This document shows positions 8,861-17,346 of a stretch of DNA of 64,000 nt, piece after piece. This DNA comes from Winogradskyella sp. PC-19 (lineage in GTDB: Bacteria; Bacteroidota; Bacteroidia; Flavobacteriales; Flavobacteriaceae), in NCBI RefSeq assembly GCF_002163855.1, contig NZ_CP019332.1:2087145-2151144 (forward strand). Direction: 5' to 3'. The notes below the pieces were generated by a model. That model saw nothing but the letters and a program-made list of their open reading frames with translations, was not told the DNA's origin and searched no databases. The stretch's first letter is position 1. Each line of letters opens with the position of its first letter. The translations under genes and the position numbers were made by a program.

Positions 8861-9727
8861 ATGGATACTAAAGAACTTCTTAAAAAAGTACGCAAAATAG
8901 AGATTAAGACACGTAGATTGTCTGATCATATTTTTGGTGGCGAATATCATTCGACTTTCAAAGGCCGTGGTATGACTTTTTCGGAGGTACGCCAATATCA
9001 ATTTGGAGATGATGTGCGTAATATTGATTGGAATGTTACCGCACGAACAAACGAACCTCATGTTAAGGTTTTTGAAGAAGAACGAGAGCTTACCATGATG
9101 CTAATGGCAGATGTTTCAGGAAGTAAATTATTCGGAACTCAAAACCAATTTAAAGATGAAATTGTTACAGAAATTGCAGCAACTTTAGCGTTTTCTGCTA
9201 CTCAAAATAACGACAAAATTGGATTGATTTTATTCTCTGACGAAATCGAACTGTTTATTCCTCCTAAAAAAGGACGCTCTCATGTTTTAAGAATTATTCG
9301 TGAGTTATTAGAATTCAAACCAAAAAGTAAAAAAACAAATATCTCAGAAGCGCTGAAATTTTTGTCTAATGTCATGAAAAAGAAAGCTATTGTTTTTATG
9401 CTTTCGGATTTTGTGGCCGACGATTACAGACAAACACTTAAAATAGCAGCTGGTAAACATGATATTACTGGTATTCGTGTTTTTGACAGATATGAAGCCG
9501 AAATTCCAAATATCGGAATGGTGCAAATGCAAGATGAAGAAACTGGAGAGTCATTATTAGTCAATACAGCATCAAAAAAAGTACGAACTGACTATAGTAA
9601 ATTTTACAATGAAAAAGTAGAGTATTACAAGGATGCGTTTACCAAATCTGGAGCAGGAACTATAAACTGCCGAGTTGATGAGAGTTATGTCAAAAAACTA
9701 TTAGGTTATTTTAAAAGAAGAGGATAA
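8861..9727 (+). CDS. DUF58 domain-containing protein
   Basis: 288 residues, no signal peptide or membrane segment. The conserved DUF58 core is clear (GRGMTFSEVRQYQFGDDVR, then IDWNVTARTNEPHVKVFEEE). It runs into a VWA-like fold with a MIDAS-type DVSGS at residues 84-88. DUF58 proteins regularly accompany MoxR ATPases and are thought to be their VWA-type partners. The start is the ATG at 8861 just after the repeat. The stop codon abuts the ATG of the next gene, so translation is probably coupled. Confidence 0.9.
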   Translation: MDTKELLKKVRKIEIKTRRLSDHIFGGEYHSTFKGRGMTFSEVRQYQFGDDVRNIDWNVTARTNEPHVKVFEEERELTMMLMADVSGSKLFGTQNQFKDEIVTEIAATLAFSATQNNDKIGLILFSDEIELFIPPKKGRSHVLRIIRELLEFKPKSKKTNISEALKFLSNVMKKKAIVFMLSDFVADDYRQTLKIAAGKHDITGIRVFDRYEAEIPNIGMVQMQDEETGESLLVNTASKKVRTDYSKFYNEKVEYYKDAFTKSGAGTINCRVDESYVKKLLGYFKRRG

Positions 9728-11425
9728 ATGAGTTACGAATTACGAATTATGAATATGACAACCTCGAGCATGAAATTTCAAGCTACGAGACTTCTTTCTG
9801 TTTTCTTTATTCTTTATTCTATTCTCTCTTTCGGTCAAGTTTCGACCGAAGTTGATACCACAAGTATTAGAATAGGAGAACAGATTTCTTATAAAATCAA
9901 AGTCGAAACAGATTCAACTAATTTGGTGGTTTTTCCAGAAGGACAAACTTTTTTACCATTAGAAGTTGTTGAAGCCTCAAAGATTGACACTACAAAAAAG
10001 GCCTCTAAATTTCAGTTATTACGTGAATATAAGATAACTCAGTTCGATTCGGGTTCTTACTATATACCAAAACAAAAAATAATTATAGGAGATAATCCTT
10101 TTTTTACAGATTCTCTAAAAGTAGAAGTCAATACTATAGAGATTGATACTACGAAACAAGGACTTTACGATATTAAACCAATAATTGAAGTCGAAAAAAG
10201 TAGTAGTAAGTGGTGGCTGTACATTTTGATTGCTATTGCTGTAATTGCACTAATTGGATTTTTATTATACTGGTTTATCTGGCGAAAAAAACCATTAACA
10301 GAAGAAGAAGAGATAGCACTCTTACCACCATACGATCGGGCCAAGTTGGCAATATCTAAATTAGATGAGCAACGTTATTTAGAGCGTGAAGATTTTAAAG
10401 GATTCTATTCAGAATTAACCTTTATCATTCGTAAATTTTTAGATGAAAAAGTCTATAATCGCTCACTAGAGAGTACTACAGATGAGTTGGTAGAACGTCT
10501 TCAGCTTTTAAAAGATGGTAATCAATTTCCATTTAATAAAGAAACCATTACTAATATTGAAACTATTTTTAAGCGTGCCGATTTAGTAAAATTTGCTAAA
10601 TCAAAGCCAGATATTGCTTTAGCAGAATTAGATAAGCGAACCATAGCAAAGGAGCTTGATGCTGTGAAACTAACGCTGCCAGAACCTAATGAAGAGGAGA
10701 AGTTATTAAAGCAACAATATAAAGAAGAACAAGAGCGTAAAGAAAAGCGAAAGAAAATAATTCTGACTACTGCAATTTCTTTATTCTTAATCATAGCAAC
10801 ATTTATTGGCTTTGGTGCTACATATGGTTTTGGATATGTAAAGGACAAATTATTAGGGCATAGTAGTATTGAGCTTTTAGAAGGTGAATGGGTAAAAAGT
10901 GCTTATGGATTCCCACCAATATATATAGAAACACCAAGGGTTTTAAAACGCCAAGAAGTTGAACTTCCGCCAGAAATGAAGGATAAAGCAAAAATTAGTG
11001 TTTTTGCATATGGTAGCTTAATCGATGATTTTAATATTGTAACAGGAACAACTTTATTAGGGACAAGAGAAGAACAAGACGGCGAAAAACAGAAGGCATT
11101 AAACATCACTAAGGTCATTGAAGGTAATTTACAAACATGGGAAGCTAAAGGTGTTAAGGACATTATTACTAAAAACGAAGAGTTTAAAACACCAAATGAT
11201 GCGCAAGGCCTAAAAACCTTTGGTTCTGCAAAATTTCCAGGTTTAAAAGAAGGTGATTTTTATGAAGGAGAATATATGTTGTTAAGTTTTACTACTGAAC
11301 AAATCATACAACAAGTAACTTTAGTTTGGCGAGCTGATGACCCATATGCGAATGATATCGTCCAAAGAATTGTCGATTCTGTAGAACTCAATGAAAACGT
11401 AAAACGAGAAGAAGAAACCAAATAA
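9728..11425 (+). CDS. BatD-like membrane protein with two membrane segments (bat operon)
   Basis: 565 residues from the ATG abutting the DUF58 stop. A more classical signal peptide starts at the fourth in-frame ATG (9770, residue 15: MKFQATRLLSVFFILYS...FGQ), and I favour that as an alternative start. Layout: signal peptide; extracytoplasmic domain about 37-155 of BatD character (TTSIRIGEQISYKIKVETD); membrane helix 161-185; cytoplasmic segment about 190-340 rich in charged helices; second membrane helix about 345-365; and an extracytoplasmic C-terminal domain to 565. It is probably a structural or scaffold protein of the Bat complex. The first codons lie on the repeat-like bases gaattacgaattatgaat. 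Confidence 0.72.
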   Translation: MSYELRIMNMTTSSMKFQATRLLSVFFILYSILSFGQVSTEVDTTSIRIGEQISYKIKVETDSTNLVVFPEGQTFLPLEVVEASKIDTTKKASKFQLLREYKITQFDSGSYYIPKQKIIIGDNPFFTDSLKVEVNTIEIDTTKQGLYDIKPIIEVEKSSSKWWLYILIAIAVIALIGFLLYWFIWRKKPLTEEEEIALLPPYDRAKLAISKLDEQRYLEREDFKGFYSELTFIIRKFLDEKVYNRSLESTTDELVERLQLLKDGNQFPFNKETITNIETIFKRADLVKFAKSKPDIALAELDKRTIAKELDAVKLTLPEPNEEEKLLKQQYKEEQERKEKRKKIILTTAISLFLIIATFIGFGATYGFGYVKDKLLGHSSIELLEGEWVKSAYGFPPIYIETPRVLKRQEVELPPEMKDKAKISVFAYGSLIDDFNIVTGTTLLGTREEQDGEKQKALNITKVIEGNLQTWEAKGVKDIITKNEEFKTPNDAQGLKTFGSAKFPGLKEGDFYEGEYMLLSFTTEQIIQQVTLVWRADDPYANDIVQRIVDSVELNENVKREEETK

Positions 11426-12429
11426 TGTTAGAAAGTATCGAATTTTTAAATAAAGAGTTTTTCTGGCTGCTATTGCTTTTGCCAATAGCATTGATTTGGT
11501 ATGTTTTTAAATCAAAGCGACAGACTGCAGAGTTAAAAATATCTTCAATCCAAGGATTTAAGACTTCAGGCTCGTTTTGGAGTAAATTCAAACATTTACT
11601 TTTTGCATTACGATTAATTGCTCTAGCACTATTAATCACAGCATTGGCTAGACCACGAACAGTAGATGTTTCGACAAAAACAAAAACAACTCGCGGTATT
11701 GATATTGTTATGGCAATTGATGTTTCTGCAAGTATGTTGGCAAAAGATTTAAAACCCGACCGATTAGAAGCTTTAAAAAAAGTGGCTGCAGATTTTATTA
11801 ACGGAAGACCAAATGACCGAATTGGGTTAGTAGAATATGCTGGTGAAGCTTTTACTAAAACCCCAATCACAAGTGATAAAAATATTGTGTTACGTTCCTT
11901 AAGAGATATAAGATATAATACAATTATCCAGCAAGGAACAGCAATTGGTATGGGTTTAGCAACATCTGTAAACAGACTAAAAGATAGTAAGGCAAAAAGT
12001 AAAGTTATTATCCTGTTGACTGATGGTGTTAACAACGGCGGTTTTATTGACCCAAAAACAGCTAGCGAATTAGCTGTAGAGTACGGAATTAAAACCTATA
12101 CAATTGGATTAGGTACAAATGGTATGGCGTTATCGCCAATTGGTATCAGAGCGGACAATACATTCCAGTATGGGAGAGCACAAGTTGAGATTGACGAAAA
12201 GCTATTAAAAGAAATTGCTGATGCTACTGGAGGAAAATATTTCAGAGCAACCAATAATAGAAAATTAGCAGAAATCTATGCCGAAATTAATAAGCTAGAA
12301 ACAACAGAAGTCGAAGAGAAAAAATATTATAATTACGAAGAAAAATATAGACCATTAGTGCTAATAGCTATATTTTTAATAGTGATAGAATGGTTATTGA
12401 AACATACAATTTTTAGAAGCTTTGTTTAG
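11425..12429 (+). CDS. batA: BatA, VWA-domain inner-membrane protein
   Basis: 334 residues. Two N-terminal membrane helices (about 10-27 and 57-75), a VWA domain with MIDAS motif DVSAS at 99-103 plus the TPITSD and LLTDGVNNGG segments, and a C-terminal membrane helix (about 308-326). This is the BatA/BatB architecture of the aerotolerance operon first described in Bacteroides fragilis. The VWA domain would bind partners through a divalent metal. The start ATG shares its first base with the stop codon of the preceding gene (TAATG), a sign of translational coupling. Confidence 0.92.
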   Translation: MLESIEFLNKEFFWLLLLLPIALIWYVFKSKRQTAELKISSIQGFKTSGSFWSKFKHLLFALRLIALALLITALARPRTVDVSTKTKTTRGIDIVMAIDVSASMLAKDLKPDRLEALKKVAADFINGRPNDRIGLVEYAGEAFTKTPITSDKNIVLRSLRDIRYNTIIQQGTAIGMGLATSVNRLKDSKAKSKVIILLTDGVNNGGFIDPKTASELAVEYGIKTYTIGLGTNGMALSPIGIRADNTFQYGRAQVEIDEKLLKEIADATGGKYFRATNNRKLAEIYAEINKLETTEVEEKKYYNYEEKYRPLVLIAIFLIVIEWLLKHTIFRSFV

Positions 12430-13459
12430 ATTAGACGAAAAGATATGGTTTTGGACTTTGCTGGTAATTCCGGTAATTGTTTTGTTGTTTATACTTGTAC
12501 AAGTATGGAAGAAATCCGCACAGAAAAAGTTTGCTAATTCAACCTTGTTAAAACGTTTAAGCCCAAACCAATCATTATTTAAAAGTGTTTTAAAGTTGAT
12601 TGTACTTAGTGCTGCTTTTTTGTTTTTGTCATTAGCATTGGTGAATCCAAAGATTGGTACAAAACTAGAAACAGTTCGTAGTCAAGGTGTAGATATAGTT
12701 TTTGCTGTTGATGTTTCAAAAAGTATGTTGGCAGAAGATATAGCACCAAATCGTATCGAAAAATCCAAGCAACTAGTAACTCAAATCATTAATAGCTTAG
12801 GTAGTGACCGTGTTGGGATAATCGCTTATGCTGGTAAGGCATTCCCGCAGTTGCCAATTACAACTGATTATGCAGCTTCAAAGATGTTTTTACAAAACAT
12901 GAACACAGACATGATGACATCTCAAGGTACTGCTATACGTGAGGCTATTGAACTTGCAAAAACCTATTATGATGATGAGGAACAAACTAATCGTATTCTA
13001 GTTATTATTTCGGATGGTGAAGACCATGAAGGAGATGCTGCAAGTATTGCCGAAGAGGCTAATGAGCAAGGTATCCGAATATTTACTATAGGAGTTGGAA
13101 ACAAAAAAGGTGGTCCAATTCCAATAAAAAGAAATGGAATTATTCTTAATTATAAAAAAGACAGAAATGGCGAAACTGTCATTACAAAGCTTAACGAAGA
13201 CACACTCAAAGAGATAGCTGAAGAAGCTAATGGCGTTTATATAAATGGGTCAAGTACAAACGAAGTTGTAGAAACAATTAAAGATTTATTAGATAAAATG
13301 GATAAAAAAGAATTTGAATCTAAACAGATTGCAGATTTTAAAGACCAGTTTCAGTGGTTTTTAGGGTTTGGGATTCTATTTTTATTTATAGATATCTTTT
13401 TATTAGAACGAAAAACAGAGTGGCTAAAAAAACTCAATTTATTCAATGAGAATTTTTAG
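12422..13459 (+). CDS. batB: BatB, VWA-domain inner-membrane protein
   Basis: 345 residues, paralogue of the preceding gene. Membrane helices at about 8-28 and 54-74, MIDAS DVSKS at 97-101, VWA strand ILVIISDGEDHEG, C-terminal membrane helix at about 312-331. The start is a TTG at 12422, overlapping batA by 8 nt. The frame back to the preceding in-frame stop contains no ATG, and the N-terminal sequence fits the family, so TTG is well supported. The protein probably pairs with BatA in the membrane. Confidence 0.9.
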   Translation: MFRLDEKIWFWTLLVIPVIVLLFILVQVWKKSAQKKFANSTLLKRLSPNQSLFKSVLKLIVLSAAFLFLSLALVNPKIGTKLETVRSQGVDIVFAVDVSKSMLAEDIAPNRIEKSKQLVTQIINSLGSDRVGIIAYAGKAFPQLPITTDYAASKMFLQNMNTDMMTSQGTAIREAIELAKTYYDDEEQTNRILVIISDGEDHEGDAASIAEEANEQGIRIFTIGVGNKKGGPIPIKRNGIILNYKKDRNGETVITKLNEDTLKEIAEEANGVYINGSSTNEVVETIKDLLDKMDKKEFESKQIADFKDQFQWFLGFGILFLFIDIFLLERKTEWLKKLNLFNENF

Positions 13460-13503
13460 TACTATTTTAACGCCTTCACTAAGCGAGCTTTATTAAATTA
13501 GAG

Positions 13504-14364
13504 ATGATGAAAAGGACATATAATATAAAAGCATACAGTATAATTCTAGCATTACTAGTTTCAGTTTTTGGATTTTCTCAAGATTTTGAAAAAGAAAGAA
13601 AAAAGTCAGAGCGTAAAGCCAAGGATTTAGTTTACGAAGCTAATTCGTTACTAGAAAAAGAAGATTTTATAGCTGCAGAAATGGAATACCGTAAAGCGAT
13701 TTCTACTCAAGAACGTAATGTTGCAGGTGCTTACAATTTGGCACATTCATACTATAAGAAAGGTAATTTTGGTGAGGCATTATTCAGAAATCAAGAAGCT
13801 GCAAATAATGCTAAAACTAAAGAAGAAAAACATAGAGCATTTCATAATATTGGAAATATTTTAATGCAAAACAAAAAATGTAAAGAAGCTGTCGAGGCCT
13901 TTAAAAACGCGTTGCGAAATAATCCCAACGACGAAGAAACACGTTATAATTTTGCTTTAGCAAAAGATTGTGCAGAACAGCAGGACCAAGATGGTGGTGG
14001 TGATGACGAAAAGAAAGACGATAAAAAGGATGACCAAAAAGACGAAGATAAGGATAAAAAAGACCAAGAAAAAAAGGAAGACGAAAAGGAAAAAGATAAA
14101 AAAGAAGAAGACGGCGATAAGGACAAGAAAAAAGGTGATGACGAGGAAGATAAAGATGGTAAAGAAAAAGATGAAAAGAAGGACGATGGAAAAGGCGATA
14201 AAGAAAAACCTCAACAAAAACCAAAACCTCAACCAGGAAAAATGTCACCTCAACAAATAAAAAATATTCTTGAGGCTATGAATAATCAAGAGCAAAAGGT
14301 TCAAGAAAAAATCAATGCCAAAAAGCAAAAAGGAGCTAAAGTTAGAACAGAAAAAGATTGGTAA
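13504..14364 (+). CDS. batC: BatC, exported TPR protein with a charged Lys/Asp/Glu tail
   Basis: 286 residues with a signal peptide (to about residue 25, FGFSQ). Tetratricopeptide repeats cover about 35-155 (AGAYNLAHSYYKKGNF, HRAFHNIGNILMQNKK, EETRYNFALAK). From about 160 to 237 the protein is nearly all K, D and E (DDEKKDDKK type), then a Gln/Pro/Lys stretch and a helix (QQIKNILEAMNNQEQ). BatC is thought to be a periplasmic adaptor of the Bat complex. Two ATGs are adjacent (13504, 13507). The charged tract is encoded by an A/G-rich run with long spurious frames on both strands. Confidence 0.88.
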   Translation: MMKRTYNIKAYSIILALLVSVFGFSQDFEKERKKSERKAKDLVYEANSLLEKEDFIAAEMEYRKAISTQERNVAGAYNLAHSYYKKGNFGEALFRNQEAANNAKTKEEKHRAFHNIGNILMQNKKCKEAVEAFKNALRNNPNDEETRYNFALAKDCAEQQDQDGGGDDEKKDDKKDDQKDEDKDKKDQEKKEDEKEKDKKEEDGDKDKKKGDDEEDKDGKEKDEKKDDGKGDKEKPQQKPKPQPGKMSPQQIKNILEAMNNQEQKVQEKINAKKQKGAKVRTEKDW

Positions 14365-14379
14365 TTGCAGTTGGCTAAA

Positions 14380-16155
14380 ATGAAATTCACTAAAAACATA
14401 TTACTATTATTATTTGTATTTGCTTCTAGCTTAGCGATGGCTCAGGTGAAATTTGAAGCCAAAGTCAGCAAAAAGAAGTTAGGAGCTAATGAACGTCTCA
14501 GAATAGATTTTGAAATGAATCAAGATGGAGACAACTTTGTACCACCTAGTTTTGACGGTTTTACTGTTGTTGGTGGTCCAAACACTTCTGTTAGTAATTA
14601 TTGGTCCAACGGAAAACGTTCCTTCACAAAAACCTACAGCTATTTTTTATCACCTAAAAAACAAGGAAGCTTTACAATTAAGCAAGCTCAGATTGAGATT
14701 GATGGTCAAGTTTACAAAACATTTCCTGTTATTATAAAAGTCACAAAGGCGATAGAAAAACCTAAAGATCCAAACGACCCAGCTTACATTGCATCACAGA
14801 AAATCCATTTAGTTGCTGAGGTCTCAAAAACATCACCATATCTTAATGAAGCTATAACGGTGCTTTATAAATTATATGTAGCGCCAAATATTGCTGCAAA
14901 TATATTGGGAGACAAGCAGACACCACAATACGAAGATTTTTGGAATCAAAATATAGAAGTTAGAGCATTTAGACCTCAAAATGCTCAGTTCAAAGGAGAG
15001 GATTATCGCTACGTCATTTTAAAGAAAGTGGTGCTTTATCCCCAAAAAACAGGAAAACTCAAATTAGAACCTTACGTTATTAATCTTAATATCGATGTCC
15101 CGACAAGTCGTTACGATATTTTTGGTAACCGAATTGTCAGAAAAGTACAACAGAGTATAGCCTCTAGTACAAGAATCGTAAACGTAAAACCACTACCAGA
15201 AGAAGGAAAACCTGCTGATTTTAAAGGAGCAGTTGGGGATTTTAATTTTAGCGTGACATCAACAAAATTAAGTTTAGATGCAGGGGAATCACTTGAAGCA
15301 AAAGTTAGAGTTTCTGGAAGAGGAAATCTAAAATTATTCGAATTACCTAAACTTACTGTACCAAGCTCTTTAGAGGTTTATGAACCAGAACATAAGGAAA
15401 ACGTAAGAACAAATCTAGCAGGAATGCAAGGAGAAATCTCAGACTTTTATACCATTGTTCCTCAATACAAAGGTAAATACCCATTACCAGAAGTTTCGTT
15501 CTCTTATTTTGACCCTAAGTCAAAAACATACAAAAGACTCACTTCTGATGAGCTTGTCATTGACGTTGTTAATGGACCATCATCGGTTAATACCGATACA
15601 GCTTCAAATAATGTTACTAATACCAATAAGCAAGCAGTCACTACAAATTCTAATACGTTTTCATTTATTAAAACAAATGCAGCTTGGGTATCAAAAAGTG
15701 AAAAGCCTTTTTTTAAATCAAACCTTTTTTGGACGCTACTTTTAGTGCCATTTTTGTTGATTCCACTTGCCATTTTTATAAGGCGAAATCAAGAAAAGCG
15801 TAATGCTGATATTGTTGGTAATAAACGAAGAAAAGCGGATCGCTTGGCTAAGAAGTATTTAAGTGATGCAAAAAAGGCCCTAGGAAAAAAAGAAGCATTT
15901 TATATTGCTTTAGAAAAAGCATTTCATAATTATTTAAAAGCAAAATTACATATAGAAACTAGTGATTTTAATAAAGAAAAAATTAAGAGCTTATTAAGTG
16001 AACGTAATGTGGAGTCATCAGTGGTTTCGGAATTCATTTCTATTTTAGAGAATTGTGAATTAGCTAGATATACTCCAATTACTCAGGTAACAATGCAGAA
16101 TGATTATGACAAATCGGTCACAACAATTGGAGCCATAGATAAACAAATAAGATAG
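14380..16155 (+). CDS. batD: BatD, exported membrane protein
   Basis: 591 residues from the ATG at 14380. A 5-codon extension to 14365 begins with TTG and is not preferred. Signal peptide MKFTKNILLLLFVF...MAQ, then a long extracytoplasmic region of BatD type (KFEAKVSKKKLGANERLRIDF, PSFDGFTVVGGPNTS, ending near SFSYFDPKSKTYKRL). A membrane helix follows at about 450-470, and then a basic cytoplasmic tail (NKRRKADRLAKKYLSDAKKAL). BatD is the large surface of the Bat complex facing the periplasm. It sits between batC and batE, with one nt before batE. Confidence 0.9.
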   Translation: MKFTKNILLLLFVFASSLAMAQVKFEAKVSKKKLGANERLRIDFEMNQDGDNFVPPSFDGFTVVGGPNTSVSNYWSNGKRSFTKTYSYFLSPKKQGSFTIKQAQIEIDGQVYKTFPVIIKVTKAIEKPKDPNDPAYIASQKIHLVAEVSKTSPYLNEAITVLYKLYVAPNIAANILGDKQTPQYEDFWNQNIEVRAFRPQNAQFKGEDYRYVILKKVVLYPQKTGKLKLEPYVINLNIDVPTSRYDIFGNRIVRKVQQSIASSTRIVNVKPLPEEGKPADFKGAVGDFNFSVTSTKLSLDAGESLEAKVRVSGRGNLKLFELPKLTVPSSLEVYEPEHKENVRTNLAGMQGEISDFYTIVPQYKGKYPLPEVSFSYFDPKSKTYKRLTSDELVIDVVNGPSSVNTDTASNNVTNTNKQAVTTNSNTFSFIKTNAAWVSKSEKPFFKSNLFWTLLLVPFLLIPLAIFIRRNQEKRNADIVGNKRRKADRLAKKYLSDAKKALGKKEAFYIALEKAFHNYLKAKLHIETSDFNKEKIKSLLSERNVESSVVSEFISILENCELARYTPITQVTMQNDYDKSVTTIGAIDKQIR

Positions 16156-16156
16156 T

Positions 16157-16915
16157 ATGAAGGTATTTTTAATTCTATTATTTACTTGTTTTAGTATTTA
16201 TTCAAATGCTCAGAACGATGACCTTTTTAAAGAAGGAAATACGCTATACAATCAAGGAAAATATTCTGAAGCTATAGATAAATATGAAACCATATTAGAC
16301 TCAAATGAGCACTCGGCGGAACTATATTTCAATTTAGCCAATTCGCATTATAAACTTAACAATATTGCACCTAGTGTATATTATTTTGAAAAAGCAAAGC
16401 AATTAAACCCTAATGACAAGGATATAGAAAACAATCTTGCATTTGCACAAAATATGACTGTTGATGCTATAGATAAGGTGCCCGAAGTAGGATTTTCAAG
16501 AATATTTAAAAACTTAGTAAATACGTTTTCATCTAGCATGTGGGCAAAAATTGCTATCTCTGGTGTTTTAGTATTTGTGATTTTATTTTTGTTATATCAT
16601 TTTACATCTGCAACATCACAAAAGCGTATTGCTTTTGTGATAAGCATTTTAGGACTTTTGATTGCATTATTCTCTTTAGGTATTGCTTTTCAAAAAAACA
16701 GTCTGGAAAAGAAGAATAATCCCGCAATTGTATTTGCACAAGAAACTAGAGTTAAAGCAGACCCTAATAAGACTAGCGAAGAAGTTTTTAGACTCCATGA
16801 AGGAACCAAAGTACAGGTTTTAGAAAGCTATGAAGATTGGTATAAAATAGAGATAGCCGATAAAACAACAGGTTGGATAATTTCTGAAGACATAAAACTG
16901 TTAAAGTTTTTTTAA
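16157..16915 (+). CDS. batE: BatE, TPR plus SH3-domain membrane protein
   Basis: 252 residues: signal peptide (to about 19), TPR repeats (about 20-100; EGNTLYNQGKYSEAIDKYE, AELYFNLANSHYKLNN), two membrane helices (about 130-150 and 160-180) and a C-terminal bacterial SH3 domain (VFAQETRVKADPNKTSEEVF, then GTKVQVLESYEDWYKIEI). This order is the BatE signature. It is the last gene of the bat run. Confidence 0.9.
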   Translation: MKVFLILLFTCFSIYSNAQNDDLFKEGNTLYNQGKYSEAIDKYETILDSNEHSAELYFNLANSHYKLNNIAPSVYYFEKAKQLNPNDKDIENNLAFAQNMTVDAIDKVPEVGFSRIFKNLVNTFSSSMWAKIAISGVLVFVILFLLYHFTSATSQKRIAFVISILGLLIALFSLGIAFQKNSLEKKNNPAIVFAQETRVKADPNKTSEEVFRLHEGTKVQVLESYEDWYKIEIADKTTGWIISEDIKLLKFF

Positions 16916-16939
16916 AAAAAAATTAACAAATTAAGATTT

Positions 16940-17257
16940 ATGAAATTGTATATTCGAGTCTTTATGGGAATCAACCGACTTCAAAAAACTGCAACTTTTT
17001 TCGCATTACTATTTGTGATAATAGTATCTGCACCGACTGTAATTATGTCGATAGATGATAGTATTGATGTGACTTTGTTTTATGGAGAAAATGAAGAGGA
17101 GGAAAAAGAAAATTTAAAACTTCTTTTTGATGTTATTTCTTTAGATTCGGAAAGCCAAGATATTAGTAAGACTACAACAGATAGTGATGTATATACATTT
17201 AAAAAATACTCCAAACCAAATCTGAATTTGATTTTTCCACCTCCGGATTATATTTAG
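16940..17257 (+). CDS. small acidic membrane-anchored protein, unknown
   Basis: 105 residues. One hydrophobic segment (about 17-37, TATFFALLFVIIVSAPTVIM) is either a membrane anchor or an uncleaved signal. The rest is acidic (YGENEEEEKENLK) and ends in NLIFPPPDYI. I do not recognise the family. It lies 24 nt after batE and about 90 nt before the SulP/carbonic anhydrase cluster, so it may belong to either unit. The codon use and AT content look like those of neighbouring genes. Confidence 0.6.
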   Translation: MKLYIRVFMGINRLQKTATFFALLFVIIVSAPTVIMSIDDSIDVTLFYGENEEEEKENLKLLFDVISLDSESQDISKTTTDSDVYTFKKYSKPNLNLIFPPPDYI

Positions 17258-17308
17258 ATTGCAAAAAACTTACCAACTAAGAACCATAACGTTCACATTT
17301 TTAATTAA

Positions 17309-17330
17309 GCTTTAGGGTTATAACTAAAGC
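17309..17330. other. hairpin upstream of the first SulP gene
   Basis: GCTTTAG (17309-17315) pairs perfectly with CTAAAGC (17324-17330); the loop is 8 nt. It lies 16 nt before the SulP ATG, with no U-run. It could be a leader structure or a remnant terminator of the upstream unit. Confidence 0.35.
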
Positions 17331-17346
17331 ATATCATCTTTATTAT

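Noticed and set aside
13901..14260. Several long frames on both strands across the batC charged tract
   Set aside because: They arise from the A/G-rich low-complexity coding run; products are Phe/Leu/Tyr- or Lys/Arg-only and lack start context. BatC explains the region.
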